A DNA stretch of 64,000 bases from Lasiosphaeria ovina (taxonomy: Eukaryota > Ascomycota > Sordariomycetes > Sordariales > Lasiosphaeriaceae). Made by a program: the position numbers and the translations under genes. The stretch spans positions 2,232,001 to 2,296,000 of the forward strand of contig JAULSN010000009.1 of NCBI GenBank assembly GCA_033439765.1. The letters are read 5' to 3'. Shown one piece after another: positions 44,788-55,857 of the stretch. The notes under the pieces are model-generated. The model was not told where the DNA came from, searched no databases, and worked only from the letters and a program-made list of their open reading frames with translations. Each line of letters begins with the position of its first letter. The stretch's first letter is position 1.

Positions 44788-47008
44788 TCATGCGTTGCTG
44801 CTGAGCAGCTTCTCGACACCCCACTTCACCGAGAAGTTTCTCAGATCCGAGTAATGCTGTCCAACTCCTACGAAAAGCACCGGCACGTTGGTGGCGTGGA
44901 CAATGCTGACGAGGGTGCCCACCATGTCGCCCACCGTGTCGCACTTTGAGATAATGAAGCCATCCAAGGAGCGGCCAGATCCAAAGGCCGCGTTGAAGTT
45001 TCTCGCCTGTGCCACAGAGTCCGTGCCAACCAGTGCCTAGAACAGGGGATAACGAGTCAATAAATGGCCACCTAAAAATAGAGAGCAAAAAAGGGGGACA
45101 CAATGAAAGACATCGTTGCTTACCTCGCCAACCATGAGGATCTTGTCCGGCTGCGCAAACTTGGCAAACTTTTCCAGCGAAGACATGAGCCGCTGGTCGT
45201 TGTGCCGGCGGCCCGCGGTATCGATTAGAACCACGTCGAAGCCCTCCTGTGCCGCAAACGCGACAGCATCCTTGGCGACGGCGGCTGCGTCCTTGCCGTA
45301 GCCCTTCTGGTACAGCTCCACCTTGCCGCCCTCTCGCGCCGTTAGCTCCTTGAGGTTGCGCACGTGGACAGCTAGCTGCTCGACGGCGCCGGACCGGAAC
45401 GTGTCTCCCGCGGCGATTAACACCTTGTACTTGTTCTGGAGCAGAAAGAAGCAGATCTTGGACAGGTTGGTCGACTTGCCCACGCCGTTGACCCCGACGA
45501 TGGACATGACATAGGGGCGGCGTTTCCGCAACGACGTCGCCGACGGTGATGTGATGGAATCAATCTCGCGGAGCAGATCCAGGGAGGACGTCGGCGTCAG
45601 CATTTTGGTCAGCGAAGCCTCCATGGCCTTCTGTATCCGTGCACTGATGCCTTTACCCGTAGCATTAGTCATACGTCCGACGAGAAATAGGGGGGTGAGG
45701 AAACGTACTCTCGAAACTTCCGGTCTTGACTCCAATAAGCTCCTGTTCCACACCCTCGCACAGCCGCACTGCAGCCTCCCTGGCAACATTCTTCTTCAGT
45801 AGGTGCTCTTCCATGCCTTTCATAGCTTTATCCAAATCTTCCTTTGTCAAGACCTTGCCACCAACCACATTCCTGAAGAGTCCGCCAATTGCGCTCAGAC
45901 TGGATCCCACGAGGCCAGATGCAGAGTCGGTCTTAGCTGCCGAGTTTTTGGCATCGGCAGATGCCAGGATGGAGTGAACCTCGTCGCCCAGATCCCTGAG
46001 CACGAACTTCCCCTTGGTGGTTGAGCCCCATGTCGAGGCATCCACCTGTTCTACGGCAGGTGATCTCCCAGCGTTATCGGCCTCGCTCTCGCTCGCTGTA
46101 GCGTTGGGGGCCGAATAATCGAGCTGGACGTCGTCATCCTCGTCCGCAAGGCCATCTGCATCCCATTTTCTCCCGCGTTTGGGGGCGGCGCCCTTGGCCG
46201 CCTTGCCCCTCTTTGCCTGGCCCTCGTCGCCAGAAGAAAGCGGCGCGGCATTGGCGTTCTGGACTTTCCTCGCTCTTCTCGACAGCTTGGATCCCGGGCC
46301 CGCCTTGGCTGTCAACAGGTGGCTTGTCCCTGAGGCCGTCAGACGCGAGGCGCTCGGCGAGACAGCTTGTGTCGATTCAGGGGATGCGTCCCCCTTGCTG
46401 GCTGCGTCATCCCGAGGCCGTTCTCTCGGCACAAGGCCAGGTGGTAGCGGTGGTTCGCTTTCCGAGTCGCCCGACAGCGCTTCTTCTTTGATCGTACGAA
46501 GCTCTTTCTTGTTTGATCTGCCGCCAGCTTGCTCGAGTTCTTGTAGCTGCTGGTCGAAGTACTCGTCCAACTTTAAACACTCGACGATGGTCGTGTTCGG
46601 TTTCTTGAGCTGGTCGCTATACGCCTCTATGAAGATGGTCCTGATGTTGTCGACGAGCTTGTCAACCCAGCTAAGGTGCAGAAGCGACCGGTAGACTGCC
46701 TAGAGTCGGGGGGTTGTCAATTATTTGCGGCCATGGGAAAGGTGCCCTTTTCTTTGCGCGCAGAAGCTACTTACGACAAAGATGATACCCAGCTCCTTGA
46801 CAAACGTCCAGCGCAGCGTATGTTGGTCAAACTTGTATGGCGGGTTCGCTGCGGCAGAGGCGCCGTCGGTTGCGCGTGCACCGGAGTTTTTCTCCTCGAT
46901 GAAGACATCGGTGATGAAGTTATTGACGACTGCGGGGCTGACCGTCGCATATGTCCTCGACCAGAGCACCACTCCTGACGTCGTCAGGATTTCGAACGTG
47001 TCCAACAT
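44788..47008 (-). CDS. SRP101: Signal recognition particle receptor subunit alpha
   Basis: Four exons (47008-46775, 46699-45709, 45650-45124, 45036-44788) encode 666 residues. The N-terminus MLDTFEILTTSGVVLWSR with FIEEKNS is the SRX domain that docks on the beta subunit. A long charged linker (about 150-330) follows. The NG GTPase begins with a helical N domain (AISARIQKAMEASLTKMLTPTSS-like), then the P-loop GVNGVGKST (461-469), DTFRSGAVEQL, DTAGRRHNDQRLM, the guanine-specificity motif SKCD, and FVGVGQHYSDLRNF. The protein sits on the ER membrane and releases SRP from the ribosome-nascent-chain complex during co-translational targeting. SKCD replaces the more common TK.D form, which is tolerated in this family. 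It is divergent to YIF1 across a 498-bp shared promoter. Confidence 0.95.
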
Positions 47009-47506
47009 GTCGACTGCTGAATACCTAGAAGCAGCAGGCTTTTCTGCTTTTGGTAATTGCCGAAGTTACCTTAACATGTATGCTGTTCGGGGGTACAAAC
47101 AACCCCAGCGGATACGGAGTGCATCCCAGGCAAATGACCCGCTAACTTTTTGAGTTCCCACCGCCTAGGGGCGCATCTTGATAAGATCCCAAGCACTGAT
47201 TGGCGACCAAGCCCCCTGTAGGGTGTTCGTCACCTGCGCCCCGTACCTGCCGTGGATTAGCCGGCGGCTGTGCCTGTGCAGCTGCTTGCGAGGCGCAAAT
47301 GACAGCATCTCCAATTCCACGAAAACACTTGTCTTGAATTTAGCTGTAGACTGAGGTGGCCTCTTTAGAGTTCACACTTTCAGCTATTTAAAAGCCGACG
47401 CAGCACGACTCTCACTTCTCAACAACCGACCACAACTCCCAATCATTCACAACGCGATCGCATTAACTCTGAGAAATAGCACAACTGGCCCTTTGCTTTG
47501 CCCACG
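47009..47506. promoter_or_regulatory. Divergent promoter SRP101 / YIF1
   Basis: A 498-bp region between the two start codons. On the + side a TATA-like TATTTAAAAG lies at 47385-47394, 113 bp before the YIF1 ATG, followed by a CAAC/CTC-rich leader typical of fungal 5' UTRs. No equivalent box is evident for SRP101. Confidence 0.6.
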
Positions 47507-48676
47507 ATGCAGCGGCCAACTTATGGGCAGTCGCCTCCTCTGCATCACCCTGTCCCGCAACACGTCTCGACCGTTCCACAGCTCAGATCTCCCCCACCGC
47601 CTGCGTTACAGCCCCAATCATCACAAGGCTATGACGGCAGCCCATACCCGCAGCAGCAACAACCTCAGGGCGCGGCCGCGACGGGGACCGTGTTCGGACA
47701 ATATGGCAATTTCATGAGCGACCCGGCGGCGCAGATCGCATCGCAGTTTGGACAGACGGCCTTTAAGCAAGGGCAGGAATATCTGGAGCACAATGTGAGC
47801 AGCAGCAGCAACAGCAGCAACATTTCTCGACGTTATTCCCCCAATGCGGCCTGCGCGCCAAGACAGCAAGCCGTTATACTGATAAGTGACTCCGGGAATA
47901 GGTGAATCGCTTCGTCAACGTCTCGGCGCTCAAACACTACTTCAACGTGACCAACTCGTACGTAATAAACAAGGTCTTCCTGGTGCTATTCCCGTGGCGG
48001 CACAAGCCGTGGTCGCGCAAGCAGGCGGTCGGCCCCAACGGGCAGGAAGGGTGGTACCTGCCGCCACGCGACGACGTCAACAGCCCGGACATGTACATCC
48101 CCGTCATGTCGCTGGTGACGTACATCTTCCTCCAGACGCTCATCGCGGGCGTGGGTGGGCGGTTCCAGCCCGAGCTGTTTGGCTACGTCGCGACGGTGGC
48201 GCTGGCGGTAGTGGTCGCCGAGATCTTGGGACTCAAGCTTGGCTGCTACCTGCTGAGCATCTCCAACGAGTCCCAGCTCCTCGACCTGGTGGCGTACTCT
48301 GGGTACAAGTTTGTCGGCATCATCGTGACCATCAGCATCGCCGAGATTGTGAGCGGCGGCAAGGGCACCGGCGGCTGGGTTGGCTGGACCGTCTTCTTCT
48401 ACACGTTCTTGGCGAACTCTCTCTTTTTGGTACGCTCCGTTTCACATGCCACACCCCATATGGCCGAGACAACGTTGATGTTTTTACTAACATTGTGTTT
48501 AGATGCGGTCCTTGAAGTACGTTCTGCTTCCCGAGAACAACGGGGACAGTCGGGGCCCGATGCAGACGATGCCGACGGGTGACACACGGGCCAAGAGGAA
48601 TCAGCGGACGCAGTTTCTCTTTTTCTATTCCTATGTCGTGCAATTTTGTCTGATGTGGATTCTGAGCCGGCCGTAG
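47507..48676 (+). CDS. YIF1: Yif1/Hrf1 family ER-Golgi transport membrane protein
   Basis: Three exons (47507-47794, 47902-48429, 48503-48676) in phase 0 encode 329 residues. The start MQRPTYG opens a Pro/Gln/Ser-rich cytosolic region, then FGQYGNFMSDPAAQIASQFGQTAFKQGQEYLEHNVNRFVNVSALKHYFNVTNSYVINKV-type sequence, the hallmark of Yif1 before its first membrane span. The spacing LLFPWRHKPWSR and YLPPRDDVNSPDMYIPVMSLVTYI is also typical. Four to five hydrophobic helices follow (LVTYIFLQTLIAGV, YVATVALAVVVAEILGLKLGCYLL, LVAYSGYKFVGIIVTISIAEI, VGWTVFFYTFLANSLFL, FLFFYSYVVQFCLMWIL). Yif1 works with Yip1 and Ypt GTPases in COPII vesicle fusion at the Golgi. Introns are 107 bp and 73 bp. Confidence 0.94.
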
Positions 48677-49636
48677 TTCATGGAGGTTTGCGACTAGGCG
48701 CGAAAGGTGAGGTTTCGGCGGTGAGCGAATGAATTGGCAAAACGCGGAACAGGAAACACATATGTGTCCTGGCAGAGCATGGTGATGTAAATGGAGGCCG
48801 GCGCATTGTATAACATGATTAATAGGGGTAAAAAATAATAACGATATCGAAAGGTCCCGACTGGTTTTATGACGAGTTCACTTTTGTCTAATTAAATCTT
48901 CATTAAAAGTCGGCTTTCCAGATATCTGGCAATCCAGTGTCGTACCCGCAGGGCCTTTGAATGTCACGGTTGGCTGCAAGAAGCGCTGGAACCCCCCACG
49001 TCATAATCAAAGGGGTTTGTCTGTTTGGCCTTGGCAGCCATCCCGATCCCCGGGAAACTCGACATTGGCGTCCACGTTTTGACGCGTTTCCCTGGGGCAT
49101 GGCCAATTCCCTACCCGCCTTACCCAGCTCGGCAACTTTTATCATGTTAATTAACTACATTTGCAAATAACTGTGCGTTTTATCGGTGTATCTATGTGCA
49201 AAATCGTACAAAAACCGAATACTCGAGGACACGCGTTACCTTAACCCAACAAAAGGCGGCGCGGGGCAAGTGTGGAGCGCATCCTTCCCTATCTTAATCT
49301 CAACCTCAATCTCAATCTCATCTCATATCTACTAAGTACCGGCACGCACGACGTCGTCTTCGTAACGAACCCCCTTAAACGTGACGACGGGTTTCCATTC
49401 TAGTTTTCGGGCGCGGGGTCTTGCAAACTCCGATTTTCTAGGGTTTACTTATTCAATTGCTTTTTTTTCGGTTCTGGGGGAGGGAAAGGGTTTGTTTGCC
49501 AAACTGTCGCCATTTATTTGAAGGGCTTCGATCATATCTGAGTTGGAGAGAGGGAAACAAAAAAACGAAAAAAGAAAAAAAAAAAAAGAAAAGAAAAAAA
49601 GAGGGAGAGTTGAAAGCAGAGGCTACTGTTGCAAGC
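48677..49636. other. Intergenic, no gene seen
   Basis: The 3' flank of YIF1 and the promoter of the Mpv17-family gene. A run of TCTCAATCTCAACC-like pyrimidine repeats lies at about 49294-49330, and an A/G-rich leader at 49555-49610 precedes the next start codon. Confidence 0.55.
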
Positions 49637-49773
49637 ATGGTAGCCCCGATCGTCAAGGCGACGATCCAGTCGGCCGCGATCAATGCCGTGTCAAACGTCG
49701 TGGCGCAATTCATTGCTGCTCAAAGGAGCGAGGTATTTGTTCCACTGAGCTCCAGCCATGTCCCTAAAGACAC

Positions 49774-49807
<34 letters not shown>

Positions 49808-50524
49808 ATAAGCTAACTAGACCACTCCTCCCAAGCAACCTCTGATCATCAACTGGATCTCCGTCTTTCAGTTCTTCATATTCGGCTGCGTGTGCACGCC
49901 GCCGAATTTCATGTGGTAAGTTTTGTCGCTGTCACTATTTTCCCACACCGGGACGAAGACGAAGACGGAGCAAAAGAATACGCTGCTAACAAACACCACC
50001 CTGGCATGGCAAACAGGCAAGACCTTCTCGAGTCGTCGTTCCCAGGATACCACATGGCGCCCACGAGCGAGGCGGTGGCGTCGGCGGCGGCGGGCGACGA
50101 CAAGGAGCTCGACCGCGAGGCGCGCGAGGGCCGCCTCGTCGAGCCGCGGCTCAACAAGGGCAACACGCTCGCCAAGACGCTGCTGGACCAGACGGTCGGC
50201 GCTGCGTTCAACACGCTGCTCTTCAGCACCTTTATGCACGCCATCCGCGACGCCATGGCCCACCACCATGCTGCTCCTGTCGCCAATGGCCTCGGCTTCC
50301 TGCTCGGCGGCCAGGCCATTCGCTACGAGAATGTCGACTGGCTCGCTGTCTGGCACAAGACGCGTGCCGAGTTTTTTAGCATTCTTGTTGCTGGGTGGAC
50401 GTTCTGGCCGCTGATCAGCATCGTCAATTTTGTCTTTCTCAAGACGGTCGAGGCCAGGAACCTCATGGGTAGCTTGGCTGGCCTCGCTTGGGGCGTGTAC
50501 GTGAGTTTGTTTTTGGGCAAGTGA
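49637..50524 (+). CDS. Mpv17/PMP22 family membrane protein
   Basis: Three exons (49637-49732, 49836-49915, 50017-50524) encode 227 residues. The start MVAPIVKATIQSAAINAVSNVVAQF is a first amphipathic/hydrophobic helix. Exon 2 supplies QPLIINWISVFQFFIFGCVCTPPNFMW, and exon 3 ends with the family signature: NVDWLAVWHKTRAEFFSILVAGWTFWPLISIVNFVFLKTVEARNLMGSLAGLAWGVYVSL. The W..WP..NF..V pattern is diagnostic. Members are integral proteins of the mitochondrial inner membrane or peroxisomes, with proposed channel roles. A hydrophilic insert (GDDKELDREAREGRLVEPRL) of about 30 residues sits between the second and third helices. Intron 1 carries a (GA)n tract of about 24 bp before its branch site CTAAC. 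Confidence 0.93.
49779..49804. repeat. (GA)n microsatellite in intron 1 of the Mpv17-family gene
   Basis: An uninterrupted GA run directly upstream of the branch-site CTAAC and the CCCAAG acceptor. Confidence 0.85.
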
Positions 50525-51543
50525 TTCGAGGTGTGAGAAAAAAAAGTAGGAGGACTTCTCTGATGCGTTGGTCTTTTCCTCTTGCTTTTTTCTGTTGTTT
50601 CATTTTCCTATTTTTCCAAACTCGCTTTGCATGTCATATCCGGGTGTATCTAGGGAGACAGGTACGCATAGAAGAGACGGGCCCGGGGGGTTCAGGAACG
50701 GAGAACAGGTGTATACGAGGCGTTTTTTGTAGGGCGCTTTAATATTGTGGTGTTGAGTGTTCTAGAAAGGATAAGGGATATGGAAACCAGGGAGATGAGA
50801 GCCCTGTTACTTGCATGGCGTTTATTTTCTCTGCCAGGGCACCGCTGTCCCGGCTTGGGGAATGCAGTTGCGGAATTCTACACTGTCATAATCTAAGTTG
50901 TGGGCCAAAACGCTGCTTGTTCCATTTGTCTTCTCTCGTGGAATGGAACCATGGCAAGGGGGTGAGGAGCGTCAGGGAGCGAGCCTTCACACATAGAGGC
51001 TCCTGTAGCGTGTTTACCGTTTTCTGTTTCAGCAGCTATCGCCTGCCTGGAGGGCCTTGCTAGCAATTGGTTTAACTAAGGTAAGGTATCCATCCCGATG
51101 ACTGCTCAATCCGCCAAGGGTCTTCATTGAAACACATTGTGAACTGATTATTTGAAGCGTCATGAACAACCGAGACTCGAGTCACGACAAGGGCAATTGA
51201 ACTATTCAATTACATACCGTCCGATGAGATGCAAGTCACGTCACACCCGGCTAAACCAAGCCAAGAGGTGAGGAATGATTCCATTCAACATGCGCGTTGT
51301 GCTGAAACTTGAAGGAGAGGAATGCAAGGCACGAGTTGTGCCGCTGGAGAGCATGACAGATCAAGGCGCCCGATTGAGCTTGGCGGGGTCTCCAAAGGTC
51401 AACCACCCCCTGCCTCTCCCGTCAAAAGGGGAAGGGGCAGATCGGAGAACAGGGGGACGGTGCGGCAACTCGTTCCGAACACGATCCATCGCCCTTGCTC
51501 TCTCTCCCACGTCTCGAACAGTTGATCTTCAAAAATGATTCCA

Positions 51544-51578
51544 TCGCCAGGTGACAGCGGATGCGGATCACCTGGCGA
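51544..51578. repeat. Perfect 11-bp inverted repeat with 13-nt spacer
   Basis: The arms TCGCCAGGTGA and TCACCTGGCGA are exact reverse complements separated by 13 bases. It could be a dyad binding site or a hairpin. Confidence 0.85.
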
Positions 51579-52400
51579 GAAATAAACAAAAAAATCGGCA
51601 TGTTTTTCTCTTTGGATCCCCGCCTAGGTACTCCGTACCGGGTATACCATCCAGGTCAGAGGAAAGTGAAAGCGGCGCGGATAACCTGGAATTCAAGGTT
51701 TTTGTTTCACTTCCAGGCTTACACCCCTCTCTCCCCATCCTCGACGTCAACTGCGCCGCCTACCCAAGCAGCCACGGCCATTGAGGCAAGAAGGAGGAGG
51801 CCCGCCCCCCGTGGCCGCCCAAAACGTTGCCTGCTCCGACAGTTAGAGTTTGGCCGCCAGGCAATCCTGAAGGGCGGACGACGCAGGGCCCAAACAGCGT
51901 GGCTGATGACTCCAGCTTACTGGCCTACACGTCCCCGGCCCAGATAGTAGAACTTATTGCTCCTAGTACTCTGTTTGATTGGACAGCCCGTCATCCCATA
52001 CATTCACCGTAGCCTACTCTCCGCCCGACCCACGAGCCGGGAAGGCCCGGGACCTGTTCGTGGCTGGCTGGCTGAGACGCGTTCAAGGCCGTCGTCCTCT
52101 TTGCTGGCTGGTAGGAGATTTTCTCTTGGAACGCGATCGCTTGTATTCTTCTTCGTCGTGCTGAGAGGGCAAAAAGAGATGCTCTATACGAGCTGGCGGG
52201 CGTGCCCTTCACACGCACCTCTCGAAGTATTACTGTCGAGAATCTGGCCAAGAGGAAGTAAAGAAAGGCTCCCAGCGCCTGGCGCAAATACGCACTCACC
52301 TCGGGAGCTAGCAGGTATTGTCCTACCTTGTCATCCCGTACCAGAGGGATTTGGATGCCCATCCCTGATCGGCTACCGATTTCTTGGCCCTCTACCCCTA

Positions 52401-52420
52401 CCCCCCCCCCCCCCCCCCCC
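52401..52420. repeat. C20 homopolymer
   Basis: Twenty consecutive C in the promoter region of the secreted propeller gene. Length may be assembly-sensitive. Confidence 0.9.
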
Positions 52421-52577
52421 TTCCTCCCCTTTCCCCCTCTAAACAGGTCGGTGCTTGGAATCATTCCGTCTGTAAACAGAAGGCGGTTTACGATTGTGCT
52501 GATCTTGGCGGGAGGAGAGGTCGGCTCTACAACTACTACTGTCCCCAGGTGAGCAAGTTACGTGCATGTGTAAAGTC

Positions 52578-52584
52578 TATATAT
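52578..52584 (+). promoter_or_regulatory. TATA box candidate of the secreted propeller gene
   Basis: TATATAT lies 246 bp before the ATG at 52830 and is followed by a pyrimidine-rich stretch, a common fungal core-promoter layout. Confidence 0.5.
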
Positions 52585-52829
52585 GCAAGGTCGGATACAA
52601 CTTCAGATCGGGTCCGTTCTCCTCTTGGCTCACTCTGACAAGCAAGCGGGTCTTTGTGTGACAAATTTGCTTGTTTTCTTTTCTTTTCTTGTCTATTCAC
52701 TCCATTCTTCGTCGGTTCGTTCTTGTATATCACACCTCCCAAGCGGCTGGCCCTGGGAGAGAGGAAGAGTGTCCTGTTTTGCCCATCGAGTAATTACATA
52801 CTATTTTGTTCCTGAGAGTGTCCACCATC

Positions 52830-54177
52830 ATGTCTCCCTTACTTTCTCGACTCTCCCTCGCCGTCGTTGCCGCGGTGCTGGGCATGGCCGGCGTGGCAAC
52901 CGCTGTTCCATACGCCGAGGTCCCGGCCTCGTATCCCGGCATGAATGCGAGGCTGGCCCTGACCGCTCCCAAGAACGACAATGCCAAGGCGCTGTACTTT
53001 CTGACCAACAACGACGAGAACACCGTCGCCGCCGTCGAGCTGGGACACAACGGTCTCATCACCGGCAAGGGGAAGGTGTGGAAGACGGGCGGTAAAGGTG
53101 GTGCTGGCGTTGAGGGACCGAACCAGCCCGCAGGACCCGATGCCCTCTTCAGCCAGTCGGCCATTACTGTTGTGGATGGTGTAAGATGTTCTATTCCTTT
53201 CTTTCACTCTCTGTTTCGTATCAGCTGCTGACCGATACTTCCCTCAGCACATCTTCGTCGTCAACGCCGGCTCCAACAGCGTCAGCATGTTTGCCATCGA
53301 CCACAAGGACCCTCTTACGTTAGTCCTAGTCGGCAAGCCGCTAGACCTACCGGGCGAGTTCCCAACCACGGTAGCAGCGTCTAAGAAGCACCAGCTGGTG
53401 TGCGTGGGTCTGACCGGCAAGAAGGCGGGTATCGCGTGCGCGCGCTTCTCGGCCAAGACCGGGCTGGGCAAGGTCGATACGTGGCGCGAGATCCAGCTGG
53501 GCCAGACGACGCCGCCGCTGGGGCCGACCAACACCATATCGCAGGTCTTCTTCTCGGGCGACGAGAGCCAGCTGCTGACGACGGTCAAGGGTGACCCGCC
53601 TAGCAAGAAGGACGGCTTCTTCTCGGCCTACGCCGTCGGCGGCAACGAGTCGGCCGGCTCCGAGTCGCTCTCGCAGCGCGACGTGCGCTCGACGCCCAAC
53701 GGCACCGCCGTGCTGTTCGGGTCCGCCGTCATCCCCGGGTCCACCGACGTCTTCGTCACCGACGCCTCGTTCGGCGCCGCCGTGCTGAGCGTCGACGCCC
53801 GCTCCGAGAAGGCCTCGGTCAGGGCCATGGTCCAGGTCGCCGACCAAAAGGCTACGTGCTGGGCGACCATCTCGCTCGCCACGCAGACAGCCTTTGTCAC
53901 CGACGTCGGCAAGGACCGCCTGCTTGAGATCGGCTACCACCCCGGCGGCATCAAGATCATCACCACCATCAGCCTGCCCTCGCCCAAGGACGGCAGCCTG
54001 GGCCTCGTCGACCTCCGGGCCGCCGGCAACTTTGTCTACATTCTCAGCCCTGGTAGGGACGGTGTCGAGGCTTCCATCTTTATCGTGCATGCGCCCTCCC
54101 GGAAGCTGGTCCAGACCGCGGGGATTAAGTCCATTGGCGCTGGCAAGAACGCTATGGGCATGGGGCTGCTGGTGTGA
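52830..54177 (+). CDS. Secreted beta-propeller protein (lactonase / carboxymuconate-cyclase-like)
   Basis: Two exons (52830-53180, 53248-54177; intron GTAAGA...CCTCAG, 67 bp) encode 426 residues. MSPLLSRLSLAVVAAVLGMAGVATA is a signal peptide with a typical small-residue cleavage site. The mature part has recurring blade-like motifs: LYFLTNNDENTVAAVELG, IFVVNAGSNSVSMFAIDHKDP, VFFSGDESQLLTTVKG, VFVTDASFGAAVLSVDA, TAFVTDVGKDRLLEIGY and NFVYILSPGRDGVEASIFIV. This is the pattern of seven-bladed 6-phosphogluconolactonase-like propellers, here exported, so its substrate is probably extracellular and may not be a sugar lactone. The third codon position is strongly G/C-biased compared with neighbouring genes. 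No catalytic residues can be assigned by eye. The start at 52830 is preferred over 52806 because it begins the signal peptide directly. Confidence 0.85.
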
Positions 54178-55335
54178 GAGGTGAAGAGGGGCTTGATGAC
54201 ATTTTCCCCAACCACGTTTCGCTGAATTGTACATACATATCAACCCCCTGTCTGTTTACCTAAAGCTCATTTGTTTGTTAGTAGCCTTTCATATTTCCTT
54301 GTATTTTTCCCTTTCTTAGCTCTCTTTTATCCCCTTAACCTGTACAAAACTCGTCAAGAGTAGTGCTACAGGCTGTCCATGTTCCTAGCAGGTCGATATT
54401 TTTAAAAAAAGGAAATAAAAGTCCATTTTAGTTCATGATAGGCATTAAACTTGTCTTGCCTCCTCCTGGCTTGATTTCTAGTCCATGCCCCTCCAGATTG
54501 ATATCACCCAAACTGTACAAAAACATCCTGAACGGAAGCAACTAGATGATTTTGAAGCAAAACCCATGTAGTGAGTCTTTTCAAGGATCTAGCCAAATAC
54601 CCAGGCAAACATCTAGCTGTTAAGTTCAACTCAGTGGATAGGACTGAAAGAAGACATCACAGATAAGAATGATAAGATGCCTCAGATATTGTAGACCTCA
54701 AACCGCATGACATACGGAAGTCCCTGCTTCAGTCCCGCCCACGCCTCGTTCCGTCATGATCCGTCCCATCAACCGCCGTTTCGTTCTCGCGGCACGCCGT
54801 TTACTCTTTGCTGCTGTATTCCTTACCCACCGCCCTACCTCTCTGGGTACACCGTTGAGTAGGTTACAGTAGGGTAGGTAGGTACCTAGTTAGGTAGGAA
54901 GGCAGGTGGTGCTTCTGTGGTGATATTCCATCTCATCTCGTCTCCAGTTCTCATTCACTCGTCTCTTATCCTATTTACCCATCCATCCGTCCGTCCCGTC
55001 TGTCCGTCTGTCCAACCGAACCAAATCCCGTCTCAAGGTCACCCAAGAAAATAAAATAAAGGAACGCAAATATCAATAAACTCATCGTTCGCCTGCTTTT
55101 TCGCCTAGTAAATAACTCACCAAAACACCCAGCACAGAAAACAAAACACATGCACGCCTTCAAGTTTCAGCAGAAGCAGCAAATACAAGCAAGACAATAA
55201 AACAAGTGTCATGAGGGAAACAAAGACACAAAAACAAAAGCTAGGCTAGTTTTTCTCTCAAAGGCAAAAAATAAGATATAGGTAAAACGAGCGCCCCGTT
55301 ATCTGTGAGTATTTCGACCAAGGACCAAGCAGAGC

Positions 55336-55371
<36 letters not shown>

Positions 55372-55857
55372 AGGAAAAAAAAACAACAAAGAAAGGTTCA
55401 TCGTCCCTGCAGATTCCCCCCACTTCAAGCTTCCACCTTCCCCCCTCTCTCTCTCTCTTCGTGTGTCTGGGTTTCTTCGGGCTGGATTTCAGAAATATTA
55501 CACAATCAGACATATATAACACTACCGCCATCCAACCATCCAGCCAACCTCCAGAAAAAGATGGGAGAGAGAAAAAAACAAAGAAACGAAGAGAAAACAG
55601 AAAAATACCGCTCAAGTCATTCCATCTTGTCGAGTAATGATAGGCAAGAGCAGTGGCAACAGAAGTAGTAGCGGAGTGGTAGGAGTTCCCATGCCTCTCT
55701 AAAACCACGATTGCGTAAAACAACCCCAGCCACTGCTTGGCACATAAAAGATATTTCGCCCCCGCATTTCAAAAACATTACAATTCATCGTCCCATGCCA
55801 TTGTCTTGTGTACTCTCTGTGCGTTTTCGAACAGGCCCCGAAAGAAAAATCGCACAA
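54178..55857. other. Convergent intergenic region with poly-A tract
   Basis: The 3' flanks of two convergent genes. It holds TAGG-type short repeats at 54858-54900, a 33-base A run (55337-55369) and CT microsatellites (about 55445-55462). No gene is supported. Confidence 0.6.
55337..55369. repeat. A33 homopolymer
   Basis: Thirty-three consecutive A, with more A-rich sequence after it. It has no accompanying coding remnant that would point to a retro-inserted transcript. Confidence 0.9.

Larger units (their letters stand above)
50525..52829. other. Long upstream region of the secreted propeller gene
   Basis: 2.3 kb without a supported gene. It contains a perfect 11-bp inverted repeat (51544-51554/51568-51578), a 20-base C run (52401-52420), a TATATAT box at 52578-52584, and a T/C-rich tract (52669-52715) that likely marks the transcription start of the gene at 52830. 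Confidence 0.6.

Noticed and set aside
44788..45036. SKCD instead of TKxD in the SRP receptor GTPase as a possible inactivating change
   Set aside because: Ser for Thr at this position is conservative and, as far as I recall, normal in fungal SRP receptors; all other GTPase motifs are intact.
53347..54243. 298-codon minus-strand frame opposite the secreted propeller gene
   Set aside because: It is the mirror of a strongly GC3-biased gene; its Gly/Arg/Asp-rich composition is what such antisense frames always show.
55305..55369. Poly-A run considered as the tail of a LINE/SINE or processed gene
   Set aside because: No retro-element ORF or target duplication upstream; other homopolymers in the window show simple slippage is common.
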